Source: Nymphaea colorata
Lineage: Eukaryota; Streptophyta; Magnoliopsida; Nymphaeales; Nymphaeaceae
NCBI RefSeq assembly: GCF_008831285.2
Contig: NC_045150.1
Location: 15,435,362-15,499,361 of the forward strand
Reading direction: 5' to 3'
Length of the DNA stretch: 64,000 nt
Below, in pieces: positions 46,912 to 57,671 of the stretch; within the stretch, counting starts at the first letter, position 1; the number at the start of each line of letters is the position of its first letter. A program made the translations under genes and the position numbers. The notes beneath the pieces are model-generated. The model saw nothing but the letters and a program-made list of their open reading frames with translations. It was not told where the DNA came from and searched no databases.

Positions 46912-48935
46912 CCTCCAGCTCATTCAATGTGTTGAGTCTTGGGTCTGACATTTTACCTATGTAACTCTCACTTAACTTGCCAGGTTTGGGATGGAAGTTT
47001 TTACTTGTGTTTGATTGTGCATGGTAAATCTGTATCTTTTACCTTGTTTATAATATTATTTCAGTGCACAATCAAACACACTATTATAAAGAGGGTAGTT
47101 CGACAGAAAGTAACCAGTTTGCGCGGCCTAACAAGAGAGCCGATGTCCCCACCTTTTAGTTTACCAATTCCCTTACCAGATCTGCTTTAAGTGTCTCGGA
47201 GTGTCACCCCTACTATGCTCTAATTTGCATGTCAACAGGAAGTTGACACCCTATGAGCTCCAAATAATGACTGTTCACTTACCAGCCGTTGCTGCTCTGT
47301 GGTGTCAACCCCTTTGGGATGGACAGTAACTTGCTTATTGGTGGTTTCAATTACAACAAGAAAAGGGTAGGAGACAAGTGTCAAAGGTAATCCTGAAATT
47401 TTATGCAGAAAATCTTCAACATAAAAGTATGCACAGAGCAAATGTTAGTTTCAATCGATCAAGCCATGACCGTTTCACTCATCCACATACACATATTTTG
47501 TTTCACAAATCCAACCATACAGATACCTGTAGAATGTTTACAAAATAATATTTAAATTTTATCAAAATTAAACCTTTTTTTTTTCTCAAGGGCACTAATA
47601 CATAGCAAAACTAAGACCCTTCAAAGAATATTGGACCTTTTAACTATATCTGTAATAAAATAATACGAAGCACTAATATATAATATATCAAATCGTGTCA
47701 GTCTGTGTGGGCAACTGCAATCGTGTCAGTCTCTTGATGCGTGAGAGGGAGGATGAGGCTTGGTGGGAATCCAGTAATGTCACACCCGTGAACCTCCCGT
47801 TAGCCAACGGGTCGGATAGACTGGGTCCAATTACATCCGCATAATCCGATGCACCTCTCCCGAATTATCGGGACCAAGCTTTGGATTAGGAGTCACATTG
47901 AATCATTTGGATCCAATATGGATTACTAGGCCAGTGGAACTGGATATCGGTTATCAGATGTTGGTCGCGACCCGATCCTACTGACAAATCCAAATGGCGG
48001 ACAGGTTGGTTTACTTTTATAAAGTTGTGCTGAAGCTCTAGGCATGGGCGACCCGGAATCATGGTGCCAGACCCCTGCCCCATTGTCCCACAATCTCGTC
48101 ATAGAGGTCATCGGGCGATGAAAACGTTTTAGATTAGGCTTGGATCCAACCTTTAAGATCGGTTAGATTCAGATCAGGACTTTATTTTTGAAACCTAATC
48201 TCTACGGACTAGCACATGATTTAGTATGTAACTGGGCCAGACCTTTAATGGATCTCAATCAGACATCGGACTCATAAATGGATTTGATCATGAAACTACA
48301 TATGAAATCTAAATCAATGTGTAATCTGATCCGAAAAGGCCAGCATGAAGTCCCAACAACCTTACCTTCTTCATCTATTCATATGAAAAAAAGTACTATA
48401 AGATTCATGACATAACAGAACCGAAATTCATCATTACAGTGGTGAACACAAGCGAGCCGAGTCCGAGCTGTGCCAAGTCAAGCTTCGTCGAATTCATAAA
48501 AATGCTGGGGCTTGCTCGAACTCAAGACAAGCTCAACAGAAAAGCTCGAGCTCGACTGGTCGAGCTAGTTTGCAGCTCGTTGAAATGAGCTACCCAGTGA
48601 TCCCTCGGCTGCTCTCCATCTTCTTCTTCTTGACTATTCTTCTTCTTCTTCTTGTTTTTGGAGACATCTTAAACAGAGGACACCATGAGAGAGGGGGAAT
48701 GAAGAGGGAATCCTCGACAAATAGAGGGTTTTCGAAACCTTCAATAGAGAGACGAGGGTTTCTTAAACCCTCAACAAATCGAGGCTTTCTTAAACAGAAA
48801 CCCTTCTGAACCCTCTCGTTTCTTTCAAGTTTCCCTCCTCTGTTCATTTTCTCCCCTCCTTTTTTTTTCTTTGCAGCATACAAAGCCCGTAATGATGTGT
48901 GGTTAGCAGCCACCCATGCATGCACTTGTTGGGGC
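46912..48935. other. Intergenic, no gene seen
   Basis: 47770-48310 contains many GGATCC/GGATTTG-type words typical of old repeats. About 48440-48590 starts TGGTGAACACAAGCGAGCC and is GAGCTCGAG-rich, so it is probably a fragment of hAT-like family B. A 79-codon open frame at 48570-48809 is built of a short repeated motif and is not called a gene. Confidence 0.45.
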
Positions 48936-49214
48936 AACCAATGCAGCAGAAATTCTTATGTTTCATCAGACATAAATGGCATATTAATGTCAGGCCTGGA
49001 GATGGTTCCAACCGATGTTAATTTTTTAATTAGCTTAAATAGTAACTTTTAATGGGCATGACATAAACAAGTAACTGGCCATGAATAAGCAATTTGTGGG
49101 GGTCCGTGCAGGCAATTGCCCACACAGGCCATATATAACCCATCCCGGCCGGCCAAGAATATGATGTTTCGAGGACAAGGTTATCCGTTATCTTGTGCTT
49201 TAGTTTTGTGCGAT
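48936..49214 (+). repeat. Direct duplication, copy 1
   Basis: It shares AACCAATGCAGCAGAAATTC at its start, GGCAATTGCCCACAC in the middle and TTTAGTTTTGTGCGATA at its end with 49939-50212. Non-coding. Confidence 0.8.
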
Positions 49215-49619
49215 AATTGAAAGTATTGTAATTCATCCCCACCAGCAAGATGCTCTTGCTCATCACAGCTACTTTAGGAAGAAGTGATCGGATTTTCTTT
49301 GGAGTTCTATCATCGTCTAAAAGATCTAGAGCTATGAGCTGTCAAGTGGTTACCATCCAGAATGGAGCTGCTACTTATTGCAAAGGCAACTCGAGGAATC
49401 GTCGAGTCTTCACATTTATTGTGGATATTTTACTACCAACTTGAATGTCTTTTCGTTTTTTCGTATTTTTCATATAAATAAGGAAATTGAATGGTGACTC
49501 ACTTTTTGTCACATTGTCATTTGATTCTAAATCAGACCATATGCATCTCCCTTCTCTTCTGCCCTCCCACTTTTCTCCTCTTTCTCGTTGCGTGTAGAGC
49601 TAGAATTTTAGGGTGCATT

Positions 49620-49808
49620 CAGGGGCGGAGTCAAGGGGAACCTTTAGGGGCCCTGACCGCCCCTAAAAAGAAATTAAAGATATTACATTTAAAATTTTCA
49701 GTTGTCCTATATAAAAATTTTAAAAAATGATATTTTGGCTCCTGTTAAAATTTAGAAACTTTAATTTCGTCTCTCATGAAAAATTTTTTGCTTTTTGCTC
49801 TACCCCTA
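49620..49808. mobile_element. Nonautonomous hAT-like element (GGCGGAG type)
   Basis: A 189-bp element starting CAGGGGCGGAGTCAAGGGG and ending CTCTACCCCTA. Flanks GGTGCATT (49612-49619) and CGTGCATT (49809-49816) match at 7 of 8 positions. The centre is AT-rich and non-coding. Confidence 0.75.
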
Positions 49809-49938
49809 CGTGCATTACTGAAATGATGAAAATAACATACAGAAAATAAAAAGCATGGCAATGCATGCATGGGTACATTAATTATGTAAAATAGGTGGAA
49901 TGAACAAATGACTAAAAATAAAAATAAAACGTGCGGTT

Positions 49939-50212
49939 AACCAATGCAGCAGAAATTCATATGTTTCATTAGAGATAAATGTCAGACTAATGCCAGGCCA
50001 CGAGATGGTTCCAAGCAATATTAACTTTTAACTAGTTTAAATAGCAACTTTTAATGTGCAATAAATAAATAACTGGCCGTGAGGTAAATAAATAAGCAAT
50101 TTTTATGGGTTCGTGTGTGCAATTGCCCACACACACCCATATGTACCCCACCACGGCTAAGAATATAATGTTTCGAGCGCAAGGCTATTTTGTGCTTTAG
50201 TTTTGTGCGATA
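49939..50212 (+). repeat. Direct duplication, copy 2
   Basis: Second copy of 48936-49214, about 1 kb downstream and in the same orientation, diverged by scattered substitutions and small indels. The hAT-like element at 49620-49808 lies between the copies. Confidence 0.8.
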
Positions 50213-52336
50213 TTGTAAGCCAAAGATTGCAATATGTATGAGATTATTATGGTCATTTGTGTGATATATATAGCCCATAGATTGCAATATTATAGACAAG
50301 ATGTTGAACTTCAAACAAGGCTAAATGTCAATTTGCCAACGAGTGATCTTGTGTGAAACTCAAAGGCTGTATCAGTGTATAGTGCACGAAATACATGAAT
50401 AGAAGTTAATATAACACAAAGGACCCCGAAGGCAGGGGAATTGGGGAGAAGGGGCACCTTCAGGCTTCTTTTTCAGTTGGTGGGTTGTTAACCTCTTGTT
50501 CATCCAAAATAAAACACAATTAACCTTATAATGCAGTGAGAGTAGACATAATGCTATGCTAATTGTCACCGCAACCAAAAATGGACAAAGTACTTTGGCT
50601 GCATTCTTGTGTCTTATGTCCATTGTTCTCTAACGGTTGGATTTTTGGGGATATCCTGCTTCTAAGTTGAATAATAGATTATGTACTAATTGCAACACTT
50701 ATGGGTCGTTTGGTAAAAGAGACATTTTGTAAGTATCTCATAAACTTGCTGCCAAAGAGCCTCCAAGAGGTTGTTTGAAAACAATAGCAGGATGTTACTT
50801 TTCATGCATCAGCCATAAAACATTTTTTAAAGTGTCCAATAAATTTAACCTACTTTTAGGTTGGAAGCATGGGATAGTAACATTTTTACTATTTCCAAAC
50901 AGCCTTAATAGGAATACTTTGTTATTGTTCCATGTATTTTTTCCAAAAATTGGGGTAGATTCATTAAATATTTTCACTAATGTTTCATGAATATGTCTCA
51001 ATTTTTGAGAGACATACCTGAAACACTAACAAAGTGTTCCTCTTGCTAAACAACCTTTAAATGACGTTTGGATTTTGTTTGAGTAACTATTGTTTTATAA
51101 TCTGGTTTCACATAATATTTGGATTTCTTTGTACCAAAAAAATACTGAGCCTTGTTTTTTATAAAAAAAACAATTTGGATTTCTTGGTCTTCAAAATTTG
51201 AGTTTTGATCTTCAATCTTTGGCCTTGGTTATTTTTATTTGGCCCATTCCTTGTGTCTCTGCTGGTTCTTAATTTAATAGTGGAAAACTAATTTTGGTAG
51301 ATATGGGGTTCGGGTCTTCTGGATCAAACCCTGTCTTAGCTGTATGAAATAGGAGCATTTCGGACTTAAAATCCAATGATGGCATTTGGATCAGAACCCC
51401 ATCAGACTCCAATTTTGTCATAAAAAGGTTCGATTTGGTAAAGAAATAGATCTGACCCGCTTTCCAAAGAAGCTTCCCACCACCAATGGTAACGAGTACC
51501 ATGAAAAGGCCGAAGGTCAAAGTGGAAAATAATGTTTTCCGAACAGCTACTGGCGACACAAGATGCCATGCTCGTGACGATGACAGAATCGGACATCACA
51601 TGTGATCAACCTCCTAGTCCATGACTTGAAACATTTTCCTATTTTTCTAATAATTTATTTTCACTCTCTCTCTCTCTCTCTCTTCAAATATTTTTTATAT
51701 ATTTGTACAAACAAATGAGATTGGAAAGATATCTTAAATTACAACTAATTTATGGATGATGGTGCCACAACTCATGGGGAATGAAACATGTACAACATGG
51801 TGCAACACACAACGTGAAGTGGTCACAGAGCGATAGAGAGGGAGGAGTCCATTCCCTTATCACGTTGATGTTACGTTAAACCATACCAATTACTGCACAA
51901 CGCGGCAGCCATGGTAATGAGGACCAGACTCATTGATGCAGACCTAATTGCATTCATGTGACACGACACTGGCTTGACTGCATTTTGATTCAACAACCTT
52001 GGAGGAGCGGGGGGGGGGGGGGTGGGGGGTTTGATTATTTTATATTTGAAACTCATAGATCTGATATGGTAAAAAAATCAATAGTCATCAAATCAAGGAT
52101 CTTAAGTAGACGTAAATCCTTGTATTATATTTTGCATCGAGGAAAAGTCAAATTTAAAAACTGCAATTGATTTGACATATTTTTATTGATATGGTAAAAG
52201 ATTTCATACTTCATCAAATGAAGGAACTTTTTCAGACCTAAATAGTATTTTTAAATCTTCATTTATATATGTACATTGAAGAAAAAAAAATTGAATTTAA
52301 GATATCTTTCCAACCTCTCATGCAACCAAACAGGGC
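50213..52336. other. Intergenic with foldback element and simple repeats
   Basis: No gene is seen. It holds the foldback at 50704-51055, a (CT)n tract at about 51664-51683 and a run of 14 G at 52009-52022 followed by another G6. Confidence 0.45.
50704..51055. mobile_element. MITE-like foldback with a second foldback inside
   Basis: The outer ends are inverted repeats over about 40 bp: GGTCGTTTGGTAAAAGAGAC on the left and, reversed, GGTTGTTTAGCAAGAGGAAC on the right. Inside, 50768-50906 forms another hairpin (AGGTTGTTTGAAAACAATAG against AAGGCTGTTTGGAAATAGTA). Flanking duplication not resolved. Non-coding. Confidence 0.5.
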
Positions 52337-52730
52337 CTTAGGTTGAACCCAATATCGTTCTAACCTCATGCAAAGCATTCTTCCACTCGCTCACCTCTTC
52401 CTTTAGCTTCTCATTATTCTCATGCCTCTCGAAAGCTGGCAGAAAAGAACCTTTCTGATTCCCAAAATCGGAAGGTTCAACACCGAAGAATACAGGAATG
52501 ATGAGCCTCCATGGCACCGCCCTCCTGCACTTCACCATCTTGGTAATCTCTCCCAAACACCACTTGGAATCAGCGTAACCCTCAGAGATGATGGGCACAA
52601 AAATCCTCGCCTTTCTATGTACCCAGACAAGTTATTCACCCTCTCACCCTTCTCCAAATTCACGTTATCTATGAAGGTAGAGATGCCCCTTGTTACCGAG
52701 GTGTCATAAAGATGGGCAATGAATCCCTTG
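52337..52730 (-). pseudogene. TNL exon 1 fragment, 3' part (TIR domain)
   Basis: Closely matches the intact TIR exon: FIAHLYDTSVTRGISTFIDN, LEKGERVNNLSGYIER, GYADSKWCLGEITKM, RLIIPVFFGVEPSDF. A one-base deletion after GYIER (the intact gene has one more base before CTTTCTATG) shifts the frame. No NB-ARC follows; similarity ends at about 52336, just before the intact gene's splice donor. It is continued upstream at 57522-57671, beyond the inserted LINE. Confidence 0.88.
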
Positions 52731-53030
52731 GGGATCATGAAGCTACCGAGTGAAAAGGCAAAACTAAGGTCCCCAACAGCAGCCGTGCTTCTACCAGTGC
52801 TGCCTCCAATCGGTGGGCTGAAGGTAAGTCAACTAACCCAAATCCTTTTGCTAATTTAATGCATCTTAGCCCGAACTGTAATCTAGAGAAGGATGGGCCT
52901 CCTGGATTCTCCTCTAACCTGAACGGGGAGGAAGTAGCTAGACCCAACAAGTCGTCGGCAGAGAGGGAGACCCCGGTGCTCAAATTCTTGAGCATCTCTA
53001 AGGACTCAGAGTCTTTATGCAATACGAAGT

Positions 53031-53303
53031 ATGTCAATAGTAGGCAAGGCCAAAAAAAAGGTTTCCGATACATGGGTAGGGGGAAGAAGGGGAGATCCCC
53101 CCTCGAAGGCTACCAAACTCAGTGAGCTTCTTATGACTCACTCACCTGGTTCTAAGAAGAGAAAAATGGTGGTCAGGACAGAGAGGAATGTTGCTCAATT
53201 GGAAAATATTGAGGAGGCCATTTTTGCTGAAGGGGAAGGCTCCAAACGGGATACTATGGAGGCGTGCGAGCCTCATGATAACAACCCTAATTCTTTCCCA
53301 TGA
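53031..53303 (+). pseudogene. LINE ORF1 C-terminal remnant
   Basis: A basic, low-complexity tail (SKKRKMVVRTERN...) ends just inside the ORF2 start codon, the arrangement expected of ORF1. No CCHC knuckle remains, consistent with 5' truncation. Confidence 0.5.
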
Positions 53304-54748
53304 AAGTACTGTACTGGAATATCCGAGGTCTCGCTAGGATGGAGACCCAAAAGGAGTTGAGTGATATTATGGTTCAAGCGAAGCTTGAGATTGGGTTCAT
53401 TTCTGATTTTATGGTTGATTCTCACAAGTTGCATGCTACTATGAAAAGCTTTACCGATTATGATTTTTTGTCTAATGCTAATGTGTTCAATGGTAGGGGT
53501 AGAATTATGTCTTTTTGGAGGAAGAATGTTGTGCAGGTTCTTAGTTACATTGTGGACACATATTGGGTTGGTATGTGTTTGAAGGAACTTCGCGATGGCA
53601 GAGAAACTATTATATTTGGTATCTACTTGCCTACAAGGCTTGTGGATAGGCTGGAGAGCCTTATTAGGTTTGTGGCAGTGGTCTCCAGGATAAATGGACC
53701 ATGTATGGTCATAGGGGATTTCAATGCTATGATGGGTAGCTGGAACAAAACGGGCGCTCCTCCTGTAGCTAGATCTTCGTTGGCCTTCAATCGCTTCATT
53801 ATATCCTGCCTTATGACTGAAGTGGAGGACCCCTCCAAGAAATTTACATGGTCTAATCATAGAAGGGGGTCACATGCTATGTTGTGTAAGCTTGACTGGT
53901 CTTTTGTGAATGGTAAGTGGGTTTCTGAATTTGGTGGTAGGGGAACTCTCAAGGTCTCTACTTCCTCCACTTCTTATCACAGCCTTTTAGTGTATCAGAC
54001 GTCCACGAATGGTATTCTAAACAAGGGTCGTCATCCCTTCAGGTTCTTCAAGCCTTGGATCATGGATTCAGATGGGTTGGATATAGTCAAGAAGGAATGG
54101 GGCTCCAATGTCACAGGCTGTCCCATGATCAGACTCCTTAAGAAGCTAGGGTTAGTTAAAGCTGCCTTACTGAGATGGAATGGGGAGAAGTTTGGTCGGC
54201 TAGAAAACAGGATCGAGAACCTTCGTCTTCGCCTAGACCAAAGCAGGCTTCTTGTTGAACGTGGGGACTGGGGAGCTACTAAACAGGAGTATGAGATTAG
54301 AGGTTTGCTCAATGATGCCCTCCTTATGGAAGAAGTTATGTGGAAGCAAAGGTCTCGAATTAGATGGCTTGCTGAGGGGGACAAAAACACATCTATCTTC
54401 CACATCATGGCCAACTGTCGTAAGGCTAAGCGGTATATCAGAGTCATTGAAGTTGATGGGGAAACACATACAGAGGAGGCCAAGATTTTGAAGGCGTGTA
54501 CTTCCCATTTCCAGCAGCTTTTGGGGTCTGATGTAGCATGTGGAGATATGTTTGCAGATATAGAAGATGGCGACATGGTTACCAATGAAGAGAACCAATG
54601 GATGCTTCGACCAATCATGAGAGAGGAGATCGTTATGGCAATCAAGAGTCTAGACAAGGACAGTGCTGCTGGCCCAGATGGCTTCCCGAACTATTTCTAT
54701 AAGGACTGTTGGAGCATCATAGGAGATGATGTGGTTGTAGCTGTGTAA
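53300..54748 (+). pseudogene. LINE ORF2, endonuclease and start of RT
   Basis: Starts MKVLYWNIRGLARMETQ, the typical N terminus of plant L1 endonucleases. GDFNAMMG (near 53718) and KFTWSNHRRGSHAMLCKLD (near 53840) follow. The usual SDH catalytic triplet reads SYH near 53975, so the nuclease site is damaged; the second copy keeps SDH. RT begins at AAGPDGFPNYFYKDCW (near 54670). The frame ends in TAA at 54746-54748, where a glutamine codon would be expected. Confidence 0.88.
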
Positions 54749-55834
54749 GATTTCTTCCTAAAAGCAAAACTTGTTGGCAGTGTTAAACCACACCATGATC
54801 TGCTTGATAGCGAAAAAATAGAATGCCATCAAGGTTGAGGATTATAGGCTCATATCCCTATGCAACACCATTTATAAGATTATTGCAAAAATTATCGTTA
54901 TCAGGATGAGGGATGTCATCATGCGACTGGTTCAAAGGAACCAAGCTGCTTTTTCTAAAGGGAGACAAATTCAAGACAACATATTATGGGCGAATGAGAT
55001 TGCTAATTCTAAAGATTTCTGGTCGAAAGGGGGCTGTTTTCTTAATTTGGACCTCAAAGGCTTATGATAGAGTTTTTTGGAAATTTTTGCAGAATAGCAT
55101 GCATGTGATGGGATTCCACCCCAGATGGATAGAATTAGTGATGAAATGTGTTACTTCAGTGTCATATGAGATGGTGATTAATGGTCGCTTGGGGGACAGG
55201 TTCACCGCTTCGAAAGGACTCAGACAGGGGGACCCGATGTCCCCATACCTTTTTATTCTTGTTATGGAAATCTTCAACCGCCGTATTCAAGTGCAGGTTC
55301 GCAACAAGACCATCCAAATTCTCAAGATCTGGAATGTTTCTCAAGACACAGAAGCAGTTATGTATGCCGACGATGTTCTCATGGTTTATAAGGCTTCTAT
55401 AAGTTCTTTTTGTGCCATTAAAGATATGCTTGAGCAATTTGAGAAGTTCGCTGGTATGAAAGTGAACAAGAAAAAATCTGTTGCCTTCCTGGAAAAAATT
55501 CTAGATTGCACGGTAGAGGATCTCAGCAACATCCTTCAATGGCCGATTGGTTCCCTTCCAGCAGATTATCTTGGTGTGCCCTTTTTCTGTGGTAGACGAC
55601 ATGTGTTGTCCACTGATTTTTAAAATGGAAAGTAAGTTGGCAGGATGGAAAGCTCGCATTCTCTCTTTTGCTGGTCGTATCATCCTTATTAAATATGTGT
55701 TGTCTACCCTCGCCCACTATTGGATGATGGTCTTCCGTCTTCCTCGTAAAATCAATAAAAAACTTGAAAATATTTGCAAGAGATTCCTTTGGAATGATGG
55801 TGAGTCTACTCGGTATATCCACCACATCAGTTGA
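54749..55834 (+). pseudogene. LINE ORF2, RT palm and thumb, frameshifted
   Basis: Copies LINE RNA into DNA at the target nick. After the TAA, frames change twice. The palm frame (54913-55623) holds SKAYDRVFWKFL, GLRQGDPMSPYLFILVMEIF and catalytic YADD (near 55363). Another change near 55590 leads to the thumb (GWKARILSFAGRIILIKYVL). A stop follows at 55832-55834. Confidence 0.88.
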
Positions 55835-57333
55835 GATAGACTTTGTAACCCTTATGATCTTGGGGGCATTGGCCTCCCTAAAATGGAGGACCTGAACCGC
55901 ACGTTGTTGGCTAGCAGGTGTAGCAAGCTCTTGATGGATGATGGCATATGGGACAAGGTGTACAAAGATAAGTTCCTCCAAAAGAATAGCCTTTAGACCC
56001 TTAGTGGATCAATTATACGTAGCTGGCGTTGGAAGGGGCTCATTTGGGGCTGGAGGTTTATTCAGGATAAGACAGAGTGGAAGCTTGGGATGGGAACCGT
56101 TGTCATTTCTGGCTTGATCCTTGGCAGGGTAGGCCACTTATCCAACGGATAAGTGGGGAGAGTTCTGTTAATATTGTTGGGGAACTCAATATATCAGTTA
56201 ATAATAAGGTGCTCTTGAGCAGGGGGAACACGAATGGTTTTGAGGATGTGTGGATAGGCCTCATTGGCAACATGGACTCCATCCCCCTATCTAATGAAAC
56301 TGACCAGGTTGTTTGGAGAGACAACCATCAACCTTGTACTGGGGTTGGAGACATACTTGACCATACTAGGGGAGCGAGGGAGAGAGAGAGCAGAGAGCTG
56401 GAGGAAATACATTTGGCAAGGAAAAGCCCCCTCCAGTGGTTGCTGGTTCAGCTTCCTTGCCAGTGAGGGCAGATTACCCACTTTAGACAGAATCAAGAAA
56501 CTAGGTTTTCATCTTGCCAATTGTTGTCTCTTTTGCACGAAAGCTGAAGAAACTAATGATCATTCTATCCTTCATTGTGAGGTAGCCAGAGAAATCTAGG
56601 AATCGATCTCAGCCAAGTTTGGCGTCATCTATTCACCCACTTGCAATTTTCAGCTTGAAATCCAACGGTGGATGCATAAGAAGGTGTGTGACGGGTGTGT
56701 TGGAGAATTGCTTTCCTTATTGTTTGCTGGCGAATCTGGTGGCATCGCAATCGGCTAGCGCATGAGGACCAATCTAGTGCAGCTATCAACCTTAAAGAAG
56801 ATATATGGTCGACATGTGTGCCAACTTTCTTGGGTCTCAAATGGACAAAGGAAACGAAAGACACTGTCCGTACTTGAGCCATTTCCAATCTGATGTGGTC
56901 TGTCATGCGCCAAGAACCTGCTAATATGCTCCTTTTCGAGGTTACACATGTTGAAGTCGCTGGGAAGTTGAGGGTTGCTGGAAACTCCTATTCCAGTGAT
57001 GGAGTGAATGGTATGGCTATATTGTTGAGCCCTAGGGGCAGGGTACTCGCTGGTGAGCTGGAGGTGATGGAAAAGTTGTTCAGATATCATAAGGAGTATG
57101 GTGGTCGTATTTCTATTTGCACTAGGATCGAAGCCCTTACTCGATGGATACGGCAACATTATGACGGTAGCAGAATATGGTCGGAGTTCCACATGCTTGT
57201 CAAAGATTTCCACTACAATGTCAAGATTGAAAGGGATCATCCTACGACGGATTTTGGGTCCTTCATCACCTCCCACGTCAAGGAGTTGAGGGATGTTTTT
57301 TTTGTGTGCAGGCTAACTTTCACTGATTTTTAG
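55835..57333 (+). pseudogene. LINE ORF2 C-terminal region: zf-RVT-like segment and a conserved terminal domain
   Basis: GGIGLPKMEDLNRTLLASR (near 55860) and WRKYIWQGKAPSSGCW...CCLFCTKAEETNDHSILHC (56400-56580) are the zinc-binding region that follows RT in plant LINEs. A last frame (56893-57333) ends at a TAG at 57331-57333. It holds GMAILLSPRGRVLAGELEV and ICTRIEALTRWIRQHYDGS, which recall the fold pattern of RNase H but lack its acidic residues. The same terminal domain is kept in the second copy at 60509-60832. Confidence 0.75.
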
Positions 57334-57521
57334 CTTTTTTCCTGTATCTAGTGTCTTGTAAGTTGTTTTTCGGAAGAGCTAAGTCAGCCTTTGGGTATAC
57401 TGTATCTGAAGGACAGTAGTCTTTTGCTCTTTTGCTATCCTTTCCCTTTTTGTATAGCTCATTTTGTTTAATAAAGGTAGAGGGCCGCATCCCCCAGCAA
57501 GCTGTTATTGTGAATCCCTTG

Positions 57522-57671
57522 CGGGTATTGGGTCCTCTTAAAACTTAAGAAAGCATCATATTTGTGAACATCATCTCCTTGGGAAGTTTGTGAGGATGCC
57601 TCAGTTCCATCGACACCACAACTATGAGAGCAGACGTCATTCTCCTTGGTAGCTCCTTCCATTGCGAACAA
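57522..57671 (-). pseudogene. TNL exon 1 fragment, 5' part
   Basis: Starts MEGATKENDVCSHSCGVDGT and reaches DAFLSFK, matching the first 42 residues of the intact TNL. A one-base loss in the FRGADTRKG segment shifts the frame. It was contiguous with 52337-52730 before the LINE inserted. Similarity to the intact gene's upstream flank continues to about 57710 (GTTCCCAAAGAAACAATGAGA). Confidence 0.85.

Larger units (their letters stand above)
52731..57510 (+). mobile_element. LINE (L1-like), 5'-truncated, inserted in a TNL exon
   Basis: A 4780-bp insertion flanked by a perfect 11-bp duplication TGAATCCCTTG (52720-52730 and 57511-57521). The intact TNL at 36288-36300 shows this site uninterrupted. 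It holds the end of an ORF1, an endonuclease, RT, and a C-terminal zinc-finger-like region, in the order of plant L1 elements. It begins within ORF1, so it is 5'-truncated. Stops and frame changes interrupt ORF2. The 3' end reads AGCAAGCTGTTATTG with no poly-A tail. Confidence 0.92.

Noticed and set aside
48570-48809. 79-codon open frame with a possible transmembrane start
   Set aside because: The second half repeats a short GGGTTT-type DNA motif; no conserved domain; likely chance.
53273-53860. 195-codon minus-strand frame
   Set aside because: Antisense shadow of the LINE endonuclease; no domain.
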